The notes under the pieces were generated by a model, which saw nothing but the letters and a program-made list of their open reading frames with translations, was not told the DNA's origin and did no database searches. This document shows positions 14,654-22,720 of a stretch of DNA of 30,928 nucleotides, in pieces. Position 1 is the first letter of the stretch, and each line of letters opens with the position of its first letter. Made by a program: the position numbers and the translations under genes. Source of the DNA: Rhodospirillales bacterium. GTDB lineage: Bacteria; Pseudomonadota; Alphaproteobacteria; Rhodospirillales; JADHTD01. Location: the NCBI GenBank assembly GCA_016776525.1, contig JADHTD010000003.1, positions 1 through 30,928 of the forward strand, in the 5' to 3' direction.

Positions 14654-14722
14654 AATTGGACTTGTTTCATACACCCTACTGTGGACCCCTAAACGCAGTC
14701 GAAAAAGGGGCTAAACCCTGTC

Positions 14723-15541
14723 ATGAATTCATACCACATACATTTGGTTTCCGACTCCACCGGTGAAACCGTCAGTCTGGTTTCCCGGGCCTGTCTTGTG
14801 CAATTCGACGGCATCGAAACGACGGAACATATCTGGAGCATGATTCGCAACCAGAAGCTGGTCGAAGAAGCCCTGGAAGGCATCGGCGCCAACCGGGGGT
14901 TTGTTCTCTATACGCTGGTTGATCCGGAACTGCGCAATATTCTGGAAGAAGGCTGCCGGGCCTTGAAGGTTCCCTGCATCCCCGTGCTTGACCCGGTAGT
15001 AGCGGCCCTGGGCGCCTACCTGGGAGCGGAAATCGACGCCAAGCCGGGCCGCCAGCATGCCCTGGACGCGGAATATTTCAGCCGCATCGAAGCCCTGCAT
15101 TTCGTTCTCAGCCATGATGACGGGCAACTGACCCATAGCCTTGACCAGGCAGACGTTATTGTGCTCGGCGTCTCGCGCACGTCGAAAACACCGACCTGTA
15201 TTTATCTTGCCAACCGGGGCATCAAGGCCGCCAATATTCCGATCGTTCCCGGTTGCGCCCTGCCGCCGGAACTACCGGACTTGAAAAAACCGCTGATCGT
15301 CGGCCTCACCAAGGATCCGGACCGGCTGGTGCAGATCCGGCGCAACCGACTGCGCATGTTGAACCAGGACGTGGAAACGGATTACATCGATCTGCCGACG
15401 GTCAAAGAGGAAGTGGCCGACGCCCGCAAGCTATTCAACAAATACAGCTGGCCGATGATCGACGTCACCCGTAAATCGGTGGAGGAAATCGCCGCCACCA
15501 TTCTACAGCAATATAACCGACGCCAGGAAGGGCTTGCTTGA
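14723..15541 (+). CDS. ppsR: Pyruvate phosphate dikinase / PEP synthase regulatory protein (DUF299)
   Basis: Proteins of this family are bifunctional serine/threonine kinases and pyrophosphorylases. They switch pyruvate phosphate dikinase or PEP synthase off with ADP and on with phosphate. The 272-residue product begins with the conserved YHIHLVSDSTGETV (residues 4-17) and has the P-loop GVSRTSKT (149-156). The target dikinase gene is not in the window, so whether the target is PPDK or PpsA is not decided. The ATG at 14723 follows the origin directly. The position next to oriC and opposite hemE is widely kept in alphaproteobacteria. The stop overlaps the start of maf by 4 bp. Confidence 0.94.
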   Translation: MNSYHIHLVSDSTGETVSLVSRACLVQFDGIETTEHIWSMIRNQKLVEEALEGIGANRGFVLYTLVDPELRNILEEGCRALKVPCIPVLDPVVAALGAYLGAEIDAKPGRQHALDAEYFSRIEALHFVLSHDDGQLTHSLDQADVIVLGVSRTSKTPTCIYLANRGIKAANIPIVPGCALPPELPDLKKPLIVGLTKDPDRLVQIRRNRLRMLNQDVETDYIDLPTVKEEVADARKLFNKYSWPMIDVTRKSVEEIAATILQQYNRRQEGLA

Positions 15542-16146
15542 AAGCCGGCCCTGCCGGACTGATCCTTGCCTCCGCCAGCAGCGCCCGGCGGCTGGTGCTG
15601 GAAAATGCAGGGGTCGCCTTCCGGTGCCTGCCGTCAGCAATCGACGAAAATCCGATCAAGGAAAGCCATCGGGCGCAAAACAAGACCATTGAGGAAACGG
15701 CCCTGTCCCTGTCCCGTGCCAAAGCCCTTGATGTTTCCGGGAGGCAGGCGGGGGCTTGCGTCATTGGCGCCGATCAGATCATGACCTGCGACGGGGCCTG
15801 GTTCGACAAACCCGCCGATATCGCCGCCGCCGCCGCAACCTTACGGCGGCTCAGGGGCCGGGCCCACCGGCTGATCTCCGCCGTTTCCGTCTGCCGGGAT
15901 GGGGCCGAGCTGTGGCACTATGTGGCCGAAGCCCGGCTGACCATGCGCGATTTCAGCGACGCCTTCCTGGACCGCTACCTGGAAAATGCCGGGCCGGAGG
16001 TTTTGGAATCGGTCGGCGCTTACCGGCTGGAAGGAACGGGAGCGCAGCTCTTTGCCGAAATCAAAGGGGACTATTTCACCATCCTCGGCCTGCCGCTGCT
16101 TCCCCTGTTGACGTTTTTACGGGGGCACGGCCTTCTCGAGGCATGA
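15538..16146 (+). CDS. maf: Maf-type nucleoside triphosphate pyrophosphatase
   Basis: Maf proteins hydrolyse non-canonical or excess nucleoside triphosphates (dTTP, UTP or m7GTP by subgroup) to monophosphates, cleaning the nucleotide pool. The 202-residue product has LILASASSARR (residues 8-18), the Maf nucleotide-binding motif. It also has VIGADQIMTCDG and the catalytic-region segment ESVGAYRLEGTGAQLFAEIKG (cited by key residues E, G, Y, E and G, near 158-178). The start is a TTG at 15538 overlapping the ppsR stop in TTGA, with an AGGAAGG ribosome-binding site eight bases upstream; no ATG is available before the motif. The overlap implies coupling to ppsR. Substrate subgroup was not resolved. 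Confidence 0.92.
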   Translation: MKAGPAGLILASASSARRLVLENAGVAFRCLPSAIDENPIKESHRAQNKTIEETALSLSRAKALDVSGRQAGACVIGADQIMTCDGAWFDKPADIAAAAATLRRLRGRAHRLISAVSVCRDGAELWHYVAEARLTMRDFSDAFLDRYLENAGPEVLESVGAYRLEGTGAQLFAEIKGDYFTILGLPLLPLLTFLRGHGLLEA

Positions 16147-16213
16147 TATTGATGGGGAATCAGCCGGCGCATCTGTTAAAGTAGGGCCACAGGACGGGGA
16201 AACACCAAAGACC

Positions 16214-17062
16214 ATGGGCGCAACAAACGGAACCATCAGAGCAGGCGTAATGGGCTGGCCGGTCAGCCACTCCCTGTCACCGCGGCTGCACGGTTTCTGG
16301 CTCGACCGATACGGCATCGATGGTACTTATGAGGCGCTGCCGGTCGAGCCCGACCAGGTTCACGACCGCCTGCGCACTCTGGCCGCCGACGGCTTTGCCG
16401 GCACCAACGTCACCGTTCCCCACAAGGAGGCCGCCCTGGCAGCGGTCGATAGGGTCACCGACCGGGCGCGGCGCATCGGCGCCGTCAATACGGTTGTCGC
16501 CGAGGCCGACGGCACGCTGTCGGGGGACAACACGGACGGTTTCGGTTTCCTGGAGAACCTGAAAGACCACGCCCCGGATTGGCGGGCCGATGGCGGACCG
16601 GCGGTGGTGCTGGGGGCCGGAGGCGCGGCCCGGGCCATTGTCGCGGCGCTGGTCGACAACGGCGCCCCCGACGTGAGGCTGGTCAACCGGACGCTGTCGC
16701 GCGCCGAAACCCTGGCAATGGATATCGGCGGTCCGGTGACAGCGGTGCCCTGGGATCAGTTGGCACAATCCCTGGACGGGGCCGGGCTGCTGGTCAATAC
16801 GACCAGCCTCGGCATGGCTGGGAAATCGCCGCTGGAAATCGCGCTGTCGTCCCTGCCCGCCGCGGCGCTGGTCACCGATATCGTTTATACGCCGCTGATG
16901 ACCGGCCTCTTGCAGGCGGCGGCGGCAAACGGCAATCCCATTGTTGACGGTATCGGCATGTTGCTGCACCAGGCGCGCCCCGGCTTTGCCGCCTGGTTCG
17001 GCGTCGAGCCTGAAGTGGACGACGGCTTGCGCCGGCACGTGTTGGCCGGCCTGGACAGCTGA
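16214..17062 (+). CDS. aroE: Shikimate dehydrogenase AroE
   Basis: AroE reduces 3-dehydroshikimate to shikimate with NADPH, the fourth step of the aromatic amino acid pathway. The 282-residue product shows the shikimate-binding GWPVSHSLSP (14-23), TNVTVPHKE with catalytic Lys71, NTDG with catalytic Asp108, and the NADP-binding GAGGAAR (134-140). The length is normal. The ATG at 16214 precedes the conserved start by ten residues. It lies 67 bp after maf and 42 bp before coaE in a run of same-strand housekeeping genes, probably one transcript from ppsR to dnaQ. Confidence 0.97.
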   Translation: MGATNGTIRAGVMGWPVSHSLSPRLHGFWLDRYGIDGTYEALPVEPDQVHDRLRTLAADGFAGTNVTVPHKEAALAAVDRVTDRARRIGAVNTVVAEADGTLSGDNTDGFGFLENLKDHAPDWRADGGPAVVLGAGGAARAIVAALVDNGAPDVRLVNRTLSRAETLAMDIGGPVTAVPWDQLAQSLDGAGLLVNTTSLGMAGKSPLEIALSSLPAAALVTDIVYTPLMTGLLQAAAANGNPIVDGIGMLLHQARPGFAAWFGVEPEVDDGLRRHVLAGLDS

Positions 17063-17104
17063 TGGAAGGGGGCCTCATGCGTATGGTGAAGCCATGGTGA
17101 ACCG

Positions 17105-17758
17105 ATGGTGATTTTGGGCCTGACCGGTTCAATCGGCATGGGCAAGACCACCGCCGCCAAGGCGTTCCGGAGGCTGGGCGTGCCGGTACACGACTCCGAC
17201 GCCGTCGTCCATGCCCTGACATCCCTGGACGGGGCCGCCATACCGGCCCTTGCCGAGGCTTTTCCCGGTGTCGTCGTCGACGGCAGGCTCGACCGAGACG
17301 CCCTGGCCGGGCGGGTTTTCAACGACGAAGAGGCGTTGGCCCGGCTTGAGTCCCTGCTGCACCCCCTGGTTATTGCCGCCACCCACAGATTTCTGCGGCT
17401 GGCGGCGCGGCGTAAAAAGACGCTGGTGGTTCTCGATGTGCCGCTGCTGTATGAGACCGGCGGTGAAGAGCGCTGCGATGCGGTGGCCGTCGTCTCTGCC
17501 CCCCACCGGGTGCAGAAACAACGGGTTCTCAGACGGCCCGGCATGACGGAAGAACGTCTGCAATCGATCCTCGAACGCCAAATGCCGGACGCGGAGAAAT
17601 GCCGCCGGGCGGACTTCATCGTGCCGACCGGTCTGGGACGCGCCCACAGCTTGCGTTCCATCGCCGACATTGTCAGAGTGTCAAAGACCCTGACCGGCAC
17701 CAAATGGCCGCCCCGCGGCTACCGGCCGAAAGCAAGGAAACAGCCCGCCCATGCGTGA
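17105..17758 (+). CDS. coaE: Dephospho-CoA kinase CoaE
   Basis: CoaE phosphorylates the 3'-hydroxyl of dephospho-CoA, the last step of coenzyme A synthesis. The 217-residue product opens with the P-loop MVILGLTGSIGMGKTT (Lys14). The HDSDAVVH segment, typical of the substrate-binding region, and LVVLDVPLLYETG follow. The C-terminus is basic and slightly longer than in E. coli. The ATG at 17105 places the P-loop at the usual distance. Its last 8 bp overlap the dnaQ start, indicating coupled translation. The aroE-coaE-dnaQ order is common in alphaproteobacteria. Confidence 0.96.
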   Translation: MVILGLTGSIGMGKTTAAKAFRRLGVPVHDSDAVVHALTSLDGAAIPALAEAFPGVVVDGRLDRDALAGRVFNDEEALARLESLLHPLVIAATHRFLRLAARRKKTLVVLDVPLLYETGGEERCDAVAVVSAPHRVQKQRVLRRPGMTEERLQSILERQMPDAEKCRRADFIVPTGLGRAHSLRSIADIVRVSKTLTGTKWPPRGYRPKARKQPAHA

Positions 17759-18422
17759 AATCGCCCTCGATACGGAAACCACCGGCCTCGATCCCGCCAG
17801 CGGCCACCGGGTTGTCGAAATCGGCTGTGTCGAAATGGTCAACCACATGCCGACCGGCAACAACAAACAATGGTACGTCAATCCGGAACGGGACATGCCC
17901 GAAGAAGCTTTTGCCGTGCACGGCCTGAGCGAGGAATTCCTCTCCGATAAACCTTTGTTCGCCGCCATTGCCGATGATTTTGTGGATTTTATCGGCGACG
18001 CCACCCTGATCATTCACAACGCCGAATTCGACATGAAGTTTCTCAATGCCGAACTGGACCGGCTCGGAAAACCGGCCCTGCCTATGGAGCAAACGGTCGA
18101 TACGGTGCGCATGGCGCGGCAGAAATTCCCCGGCGCCCAGGCCAACCTGGACGCACTTTGCCGCCGCTTCGGCATCGACAATTCAGGCCGCGATCTGCAC
18201 GGCGCCCTCTTGGACGCCCGCCTGCTGGCCGAAGTCTACCTGGAACTGATCGGCGGCCGCCAGCCGGACCTGGAACTGGCCGCCCTAAGCGGCCCCGGCC
18301 AGCAATCGGGGGAACAGGAACGGCGCCACTTTGCGCCGCGGCCCCATGCCCCGACGCCCGATGAAGAAGCGGCCCACCGGGCCTTTCTGGAAAAGCTGGA
18401 AGGGCCCCTCTGGGGAGCTTAA
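17751..18422 (+). CDS. dnaQ: DNA polymerase III epsilon subunit (3'-5' proofreading exonuclease)
   Basis: DnaQ is the proofreading exonuclease of the replicative polymerase core. The 223-residue product has the DEDDh catalytic set: Asp7 and Glu9 in LDTETTGLD, Asp94 in HNAEFDMKFLN, and His150 with Asp155 in HGALLDARLLAEVY. A C-terminal tail, which in other species binds the alpha subunit, follows residue 180. The ATG at 17751 overlaps coaE. It is the last gene of the run leading from the origin and faces secB tail to tail. The 42-bp gap after it holds a fragment of the dispersed repeat instead of a clear terminator. Confidence 0.95.
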   Translation: MREIALDTETTGLDPASGHRVVEIGCVEMVNHMPTGNNKQWYVNPERDMPEEAFAVHGLSEEFLSDKPLFAAIADDFVDFIGDATLIIHNAEFDMKFLNAELDRLGKPALPMEQTVDTVRMARQKFPGAQANLDALCRRFGIDNSGRDLHGALLDARLLAEVYLELIGGRQPDLELAALSGPGQQSGEQERRHFAPRPHAPTPDEEAAHRAFLEKLEGPLWGA

Positions 18423-18428
18423 TTTCGT

Positions 18429-18460
18429 GGGAGCTTGACCCCCGCCCAACGTCACCTGGG
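18429..18460 (+). repeat. Dispersed intergenic repeat, copy E (short fragment)
   Basis: GAGCTTGACCCC at 18431, followed by CCCAAC and CCTGG at the same spacing, parallels 21770-21800. About 23 of 31 bases agree. It fills the gap between the convergent dnaQ and secB genes. Confidence 0.5.
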
Positions 18461-18464
18461 TATT

Positions 18465-18992
18465 TTAAGCGTCGGCGGTTTCGCCGCCGTTTCCGCCGCC
18501 GCCCTCGCCCTGTTGGGCCAGCTGGTTCTGGTACATGCCGACGAAATCGACCGGGTTCAGCAGCACCGGCGGGAAGCCGCCGTCCCGCGTCGTGTCGGAA
18601 ACGATATTGCGGGCAAAGGGAAACAACATGCGGGGACATTCGATCAACAGCATCGGCTGTAAATGTTCCGGCGGCACGTTGAGGGTGAACAGTCCGCCGT
18701 AAGACAGCTCCAGGATAAAGGCCGTTGTCTCGCCGACCTGACAGGACGAAGAGACGTTGAGAACGACTTCGAAGAAATTATCCTCAAGCGGCGTTGCGTT
18801 AACGTCGATATTGACGCTGATGTCGGGTTGCGTCGACTGCATCTCGGTATAAACGCCGGGGGACGCCGGAGCCTCGAAAGACAAATCCTTGATGTACTGG
18901 GCATTGATCAGCAGCGGCGGCAGGGCCTGTTCGCCGGCTTCCGCGGTGTCGGCTTCGGTGTCCGGGCCGGTTTCGGTGTCGTTGGGAGTCAT
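18465..18992 (-). CDS. secB: Protein-export chaperone SecB
   Basis: SecB is a homotetrameric cytosolic chaperone that holds presecretory proteins unfolded and hands them to SecA. The 175-residue product has the family core INAQYIKDLSFEAP (residues 29-42), NFFEVVLNVSS and the conserved CPRMLFPFARNIVSD segment with GGFPPVLLNPVDF near the C-terminal third. N- and C-terminal extensions are low-complexity: an acidic Thr/Asp/Glu-rich start and a Gly-rich QGEGGGGNGGE end. Such tails are common in alphaproteobacterial SecB. The ATG at 18992 is the only reasonable start. It lies 98 bp downstream of fxsA on the same strand. Confidence 0.96.
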   Translation of the reverse strand: MTPNDTETGPDTEADTAEAGEQALPPLLINAQYIKDLSFEAPASPGVYTEMQSTQPDISVNIDVNATPLEDNFFEVVLNVSSSCQVGETTAFILELSYGGLFTLNVPPEHLQPMLLIECPRMLFPFARNIVSDTTRDGGFPPVLLNPVDFVGMYQNQLAQQGEGGGGNGGETADA

Positions 18993-19090
18993 AATCGCCT
19001 CTTAAACATTGATCGGTTGGAGCAGTCAGCTATCACGGAATGGGCCCCGGGACAACCGCCCAGGGGACGGGAAAGATTACCGGCGGAGGC

Positions 19091-19633
19091 CTAGCCGCGC
19101 CGCTGTCCGTTGCCGATGGCCGGCGGCGGGTCGCTGTCATCGTTATCGCCAGGGCCCGCGCCGTTCGGATCGACCTCGTAATAATCCGCATCGATAATGG
19201 TTGAGCCGCCGGTGTCGGGACCCTGCCGGTCCGGCCCCGGGCCGGGCTGGTTTTGGCCGTGCATGTGGATGTGGCCGCTGGCCGCCAGATATTGTCCGGC
19301 GTAATGGCGAAGCAGGGCGCGCAGCGGCGGCACGAACAGCAGGAAGCCGACGGCATCGGTGACGAAACCGGGAGTCAGCAACAGGGCGCCGGCGAACAAC
19401 AGGCACAGCCCGTCAAATACTTCGGCCAGGGGAAAGCGGTTTTGCTGCAGGCTTTCCTGGGCCTTATAGAGGGTCGCCAAACCCTGCTGGCGCAGCAGCG
19501 CCGTGCCGAAAATGGCCGTCATCACCACCGTCCCGACGGTCGGCCACAGGCCGATGCGGCCGCCGACCTCAATGAAGACGGCGATCTCGACGATCGGCAC
19601 ACCGATCATTAACGCAAGAAGAATGAAACCCAT
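19091..19633 (-). CDS. fxsA: FxsA family membrane protein
   Basis: FxsA-family proteins are small inner-membrane proteins; in E. coli overproduction relieves exclusion of phage T7 by the F plasmid, but the normal role is unknown. The 180-residue product has hydrophobic spans near residues 2-21, 29-45, 75-92 and 97-107, which suggest three or four membrane helices. It also has the family's conserved EVFDGLCLLFAGALLLTPGF (here residues 71-90). The C-terminal third is polar, rich in Gly, Pro and Asp, and variable in the family. The ATG at 19633 opens directly into the first helix. It is divergent from timA; the 163-bp gap between them must hold both promoters. Confidence 0.92.
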   Translation of the reverse strand: MGFILLALMIGVPIVEIAVFIEVGGRIGLWPTVGTVVMTAIFGTALLRQQGLATLYKAQESLQQNRFPLAEVFDGLCLLFAGALLLTPGFVTDAVGFLLFVPPLRALLRHYAGQYLAASGHIHMHGQNQPGPGPDRQGPDTGGSTIIDADYYEVDPNGAGPGDNDDSDPPPAIGNGQRRG

Positions 19634-19717
19634 GCTTGCCCTTAGCGGTTTCCCGGCCTATCTAAGCCAGAGAGAGTTCCCGCTTTTCAGATCGTTAGCT
19701 GGACCTGATTGCGGCGA

Positions 19718-19729
19718 AACGTTAACGTT
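19718..19729. promoter_or_regulatory. 12-bp palindrome in the fxsA/timA divergent gap
   Basis: AACGTTAACGTT is a perfect palindrome 85 bp upstream of fxsA and 68 bp upstream of timA. It is followed by two more TTAA tetramers (19731 and about 19743). The spacings are not the TTAA-N7-TTAA of CtrA sites. It could be an operator for either gene; no factor is suggested by the sequence. Confidence 0.3.
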
Positions 19730-19796
19730 GTTAAGGATGTGTTTAACCTAAGGGAGGAAAGCGGTCCAGCGGGCATCGTTCCTGGGCGGTAAGGTA

Positions 19797-20522
19797 ATGA
19801 GCAACGGTTTTCAATTCATCGATATTATTTTCTTCGCCCTTATTGCGGCGTTCCTGATCTTGCGCCTGCGCAATGTGCTCGGCCGCCGGGACGGACACGA
19901 AGGCGGCTTTCGCGACCCCTTCTCGCGAAACCAGTCACAGGACAACAAGCCTGAGGCGGCCAACGAATCCGCCCAGGACAACGTTATCCCCCTGCCGGAT
20001 CAGCACCAGCAGGACGACGACTTCGCCCCGGAGACCGTGGCTGAGACCCCGCCGGTCGACGAAAACGACCCCTTGGCCGTCGGCCTGTCGCAGATCATGC
20101 AGGCCGACCCGTCGTTCAGCTCCAACGATTTCCTGTCCGGCGCCCGCATCGCCTTCGAGATTATCCTGGGCTCCTTTGCCGCCGGTGACACTAAGTCCCT
20201 GAAGCCGCTTCTCAGCGCTGAGGTTTTCGGCAACTTCGCCAAGTCCATTCAATCCCGGGAAGTTGCCGGCGAAACCATGGACGAAACTCTGGTCGGCATT
20301 AAGAAGGCGGAACTGATGGAAGCCTATACCGAGGGTTCGACGGCGCACATCACCGTCAAATTCGTCAGTGAGCAGATCAATGCCGTGCGCGATGAAAACG
20401 GCGATGTCGTCGACGGTGATCCCAACACCATCATAACCGTCACCGATTTCTGGACCTTCGCCCGCGATGTCCGGGCCCGCGATCCCAACTGGATGTTGGC
20501 GGCGACCCGCAGCCTGGACTAG
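19797..20522 (+). CDS. timA: Tim44-domain inner-membrane protein TimA
   Basis: The 241-residue protein belongs to the Tim44/TimA family. These are bacterial relatives of the mitochondrial import motor anchor, described in alphaproteobacteria as membrane-associated. A single N-terminal hydrophobic helix (residues 7-22, IDIIFFALIAAFLILR region) precedes a short basic stretch, then an acidic, Gln-rich linker (40-85). The C-terminal Tim44-like domain runs from about residue 100 (FLSGARIAFEIILGSFAAGD) to the end. Its bacterial function is poorly known. The ATG at 19797 is preceded by a close AAGG. Its stop shares one base with the GTG start of mltA, so the two are translationally coupled, a pairing common in the class. 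Confidence 0.9.
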   Translation: MSNGFQFIDIIFFALIAAFLILRLRNVLGRRDGHEGGFRDPFSRNQSQDNKPEAANESAQDNVIPLPDQHQQDDDFAPETVAETPPVDENDPLAVGLSQIMQADPSFSSNDFLSGARIAFEIILGSFAAGDTKSLKPLLSAEVFGNFAKSIQSREVAGETMDETLVGIKKAELMEAYTEGSTAHITVKFVSEQINAVRDENGDVVDGDPNTIITVTDFWTFARDVRARDPNWMLAATRSLD

Positions 20523-21760
20523 TGCAAGCCAGCCCCTTCCGCACCCTCACCGTTTTAGCCCTCATCGGGGCCGCCGCCTGTGCGCCGGTCTTTCCGCGCC
20601 CGGCGCCGGTTGAACCGGTGCCACCCAAACCTTCCGCCGAGGCCGGGCCCGCTCCGGTCAAGCCCGTTGCCCGGATGGTCCTCAATAAAACCGTTTTCAC
20701 CGCCCTCCCCGGCTGGACGGTGGACGACCAAAGCGCCGCCCTGCCGGCCCTGCTTAAATCCTGCACCCGCCTGCTGCCGCAGCCGCCGACCCGGCCCATC
20801 GGCCAGGGGCTGACCGGCATCGGCGGCCGCATTGTCGACTGGAAACCGATCTGCGCCGCCGCCGCCCGCCTGCCGAAAAACGATTCCGTCATTGCCCGGC
20901 GTTTTTTCGAGGCCTGGTTCCGTCCCTTTATGGCGACAAACAACGGCAGGCCCGAGGGCCTTTTCACCGGTTATTACGAAGCCCAGTTGCGGGGCTCCTG
21001 GAAGCCCGGCGGCCGCTACACCGTGCCCCTTTATGCCAAGCCGCATGAAATGGTTACCGTCAACCTGGGTCTGTTCAACAGCGACCTGAAGGGCCGCTCG
21101 GTCGTCGGCCGCACCGAGAAAGGCCGGCTGGTGCCGATGCAGACCCGCGGCGAAATCAACGGCGGGGCGCTAAAGGGCCGTGGCCTGGAACTGATGTGGG
21201 TCGATGACCCGGTGGAGGCCTTTTTCCTGCACGTGCAGGGATCGGGGCGCGTTCACATGACCGACGGCTCCGTGGTCCGCCTCGGCTTTGCCGCCAAGAA
21301 CGGCCACCCCTACCGCTCCATCGGGCGGGTGCTGATCAAACGCGGCGTGCTCACCCGGCACACCGCTTCGATGGCCTCGATCCGCCGCTGGGTGAAGCAG
21401 AACCCGCGCCAGGGCGCCCTCTTGCTGGCCGAAAACCCGTCCTATGTCTTTTTCCGCATCCTCACCGGCGACGGCCCCATCGGATCACAAGGCGCCCCCC
21501 TGACGGCGGGGCGCAGCCTGGCCGTCGACAGACGCCATGTGCCGCTGGGCCTGCCGGTGTGGCTGGACACTACCGACCCGCTTCGCCCGAAGCGGCCCCT
21601 GCGCCGCCTGCTCATCGCCCAGGATACGGGCGGCGCTATCAAGGGCCCGGTGCGCGGCGATTTCTTCTGGGGCTACGGGGCCGAGGCCGAACGCAACGCC
21701 GGCTCCATGAAACAGCTGGGCCGCTATTACCTGTTGCTGCCGAAGGCGGCGGGGAGTTAA
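20522..21760 (+). CDS. mltA: Membrane-bound lytic murein transglycosylase A (lipoprotein)
   Basis: MltA cleaves the glycan strands of peptidoglycan, forming 1,6-anhydromuropeptides. The 412-residue product starts with a GTG that overlaps the timA stop. The N-terminus has a hydrophobic signal and a plausible lipobox ending IGAAAC (Cys20), followed by a proline-rich linker, so an outer-membrane lipoprotein is likely. The lipobox has Ala rather than Leu at -3, a mild deviation. The MltA domain (FTGYYEAQLRGSW, near 148-160) and the C-terminal 3D domain with LIAQDTGGAIKGP (catalytic Asp near 367) are intact. A copy of the dispersed repeat begins about 10 bp after the stop. Confidence 0.95.
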   Translation: MQASPFRTLTVLALIGAAACAPVFPRPAPVEPVPPKPSAEAGPAPVKPVARMVLNKTVFTALPGWTVDDQSAALPALLKSCTRLLPQPPTRPIGQGLTGIGGRIVDWKPICAAAARLPKNDSVIARRFFEAWFRPFMATNNGRPEGLFTGYYEAQLRGSWKPGGRYTVPLYAKPHEMVTVNLGLFNSDLKGRSVVGRTEKGRLVPMQTRGEINGGALKGRGLELMWVDDPVEAFFLHVQGSGRVHMTDGSVVRLGFAAKNGHPYRSIGRVLIKRGVLTRHTASMASIRRWVKQNPRQGALLLAENPSYVFFRILTGDGPIGSQGAPLTAGRSLAVDRRHVPLGLPVWLDTTDPLRPKRPLRRLLIAQDTGGAIKGPVRGDFFWGYGAEAERNAGSMKQLGRYYLLLPKAAGS

Positions 21761-21769
21761 GTTTTTCGA

Positions 21770-21868
21770 GAGCTTGACCCCAACCCAACTGTTCCTGGAA
21801 ACAGCTATAGGGAGCGTAACGACTAGCGACCAAGTGGGAGCGCAGCCAGCGCGGCGCTTGAGCGCAAT
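21770..21868 (+). repeat. Dispersed intergenic repeat, copy C (mltA-lutA gap)
   Basis: Two modules occur in the order GAGCTTGACCCCAACCCAAC-TG-TTCCTGGAA (21770-21800), then GGGAGCG...GCGGCGCTTGAGCGCAATT (21809-21868). The first matches the 30-bp unit at 25955 in inverse orientation. The second matches the right end of copy B with about 50 of 60 bases equal. The same order, inverted, is seen at 25891-25984. Confidence 0.7.
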
Positions 21869-21931
21869 TTTAGCGGGGCCCACCGATCTCCCCCTCTTGT
21901 CATCGGCAATGGAAAACAGCATGCTTCGGCC

Positions 21932-22717
21932 ATGATCCAACAAGCACCCCATGTCGGACTGTTTGCCACCTGTCTGGTCGACCTGATGCGGCCGACGGTC
22001 GGTTTCGCCGCCGCCAAGCTGCTTGAGGACGCCGGCTGCCGGGTCGATGTGCCGATGGACCAGACCTGTTGCGGCCAGCCCGCCTATAATTCCGGCGACA
22101 CCGGAGAGGCCCGGGCCATTGCCAAACATGTCATTGCCGCCTTCGAGGGTTTCGATTACGTGGTGGCGCCGTCCGGGTCGTGCGCCGGAACCCTCAGGGT
22201 GCATTACCCGCAACTGCTGAAGGACGATGCAGCCTGGGCGGCCCGGGCCGAAGCCCTGGCCCAGAAAACCCATGAGCTGTTTTCCTTTCTCACCGATGTG
22301 CTCAACTGGATGGGGGGTGAGGCCCGCTACGACGCCACCGCCACCTATCACGACAGCTGTTCGGGACTGCGCGAACTGGGCATCAAGCAGCAGCCCCGCA
22401 CCCTGCTGGCCGGAGTCGAGGGACTGGAGCTGAAGGAAAGCCGCGAGGCCGAGGCCTGTTGCGGCTTCGGCGGGCTTTTTTGCGTTAAATATCCGGACAT
22501 TTCCGAACGCATCGTCGACGTCAAAACCGCCGATTTGGAAGCCACCGGCGCCGATACCCTGCTGGGCGGCGACCTGGGCTGCCTGATGAACATCGCCGGC
22601 CGGCTCAAACGCCAGGGATCGGCCGTTAAGGTGCGCCATGCCGCCGAAGTGCTGGCCGGCATGACCGGCGAGGTGCCGCCCCTCGGCGAGGGCAAAAATG
22701 ACGGGGCGGAGGACTAG
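21932..22717 (+). CDS. lutA: Lactate utilisation protein LutA (CCG-domain Fe-S oxidoreductase)
   Basis: LutA is one of three subunits of the LutABC L-lactate oxidation complex (YkgE in E. coli), which lets cells grow on lactate without a flavin lactate dehydrogenase. The 261-residue product has two CCG (cysteine-rich) domains. The cysteines lie in TCCGQPA and GSCAG (first domain) and in YHDSCSG, ACCGFGGLFCVKYPDIS (second), the usual binding sites for iron-sulphur clusters. The ATG at 21932 lacks a clear ribosome-binding site. A nine-codon reading frame (21909-21935) ends in ATGA overlap with it. lutB begins 3 bp after its stop. Confidence 0.92.
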   Translation: MIQQAPHVGLFATCLVDLMRPTVGFAAAKLLEDAGCRVDVPMDQTCCGQPAYNSGDTGEARAIAKHVIAAFEGFDYVVAPSGSCAGTLRVHYPQLLKDDAAWAARAEALAQKTHELFSFLTDVLNWMGGEARYDATATYHDSCSGLRELGIKQQPRTLLAGVEGLELKESREAEACCGFGGLFCVKYPDISERIVDVKTADLEATGADTLLGGDLGCLMNIAGRLKRQGSAVKVRHAAEVLAGMTGEVPPLGEGKNDGAED

Positions 22718-22720
22718 GCC

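Larger units (their letters stand above)
14259..14722. other. Probable chromosomal replication origin (oriC)
   Basis: This 464-bp non-coding gap is the longest in the window and markedly AT-richer than its surroundings (for example 14310-14335 and 14388-14420). It holds a perfect DnaA box (14645-14653), 8-of-9 boxes at 14378-14386 and 14501-14509, extra TCCACA cores at 14433-14438 and 14680-14685 on the minus strand, and a perfect IHF consensus at 14312-14324. The hemE/ppsR (DUF299) setting is the position of the Caulobacter origin. ParABS with parS sites lies nearby, and gene orientation switches here. No TTAA-N7-TTAA CtrA site was found. Two GANTC methylation sites are present (14469 and 14585). 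Function is inferred. Confidence 0.85.

Noticed and set aside
14259..14722. CtrA binding sites in the origin
   Set aside because: TTAA tetramers occur but none are paired at the required 7-bp spacing.
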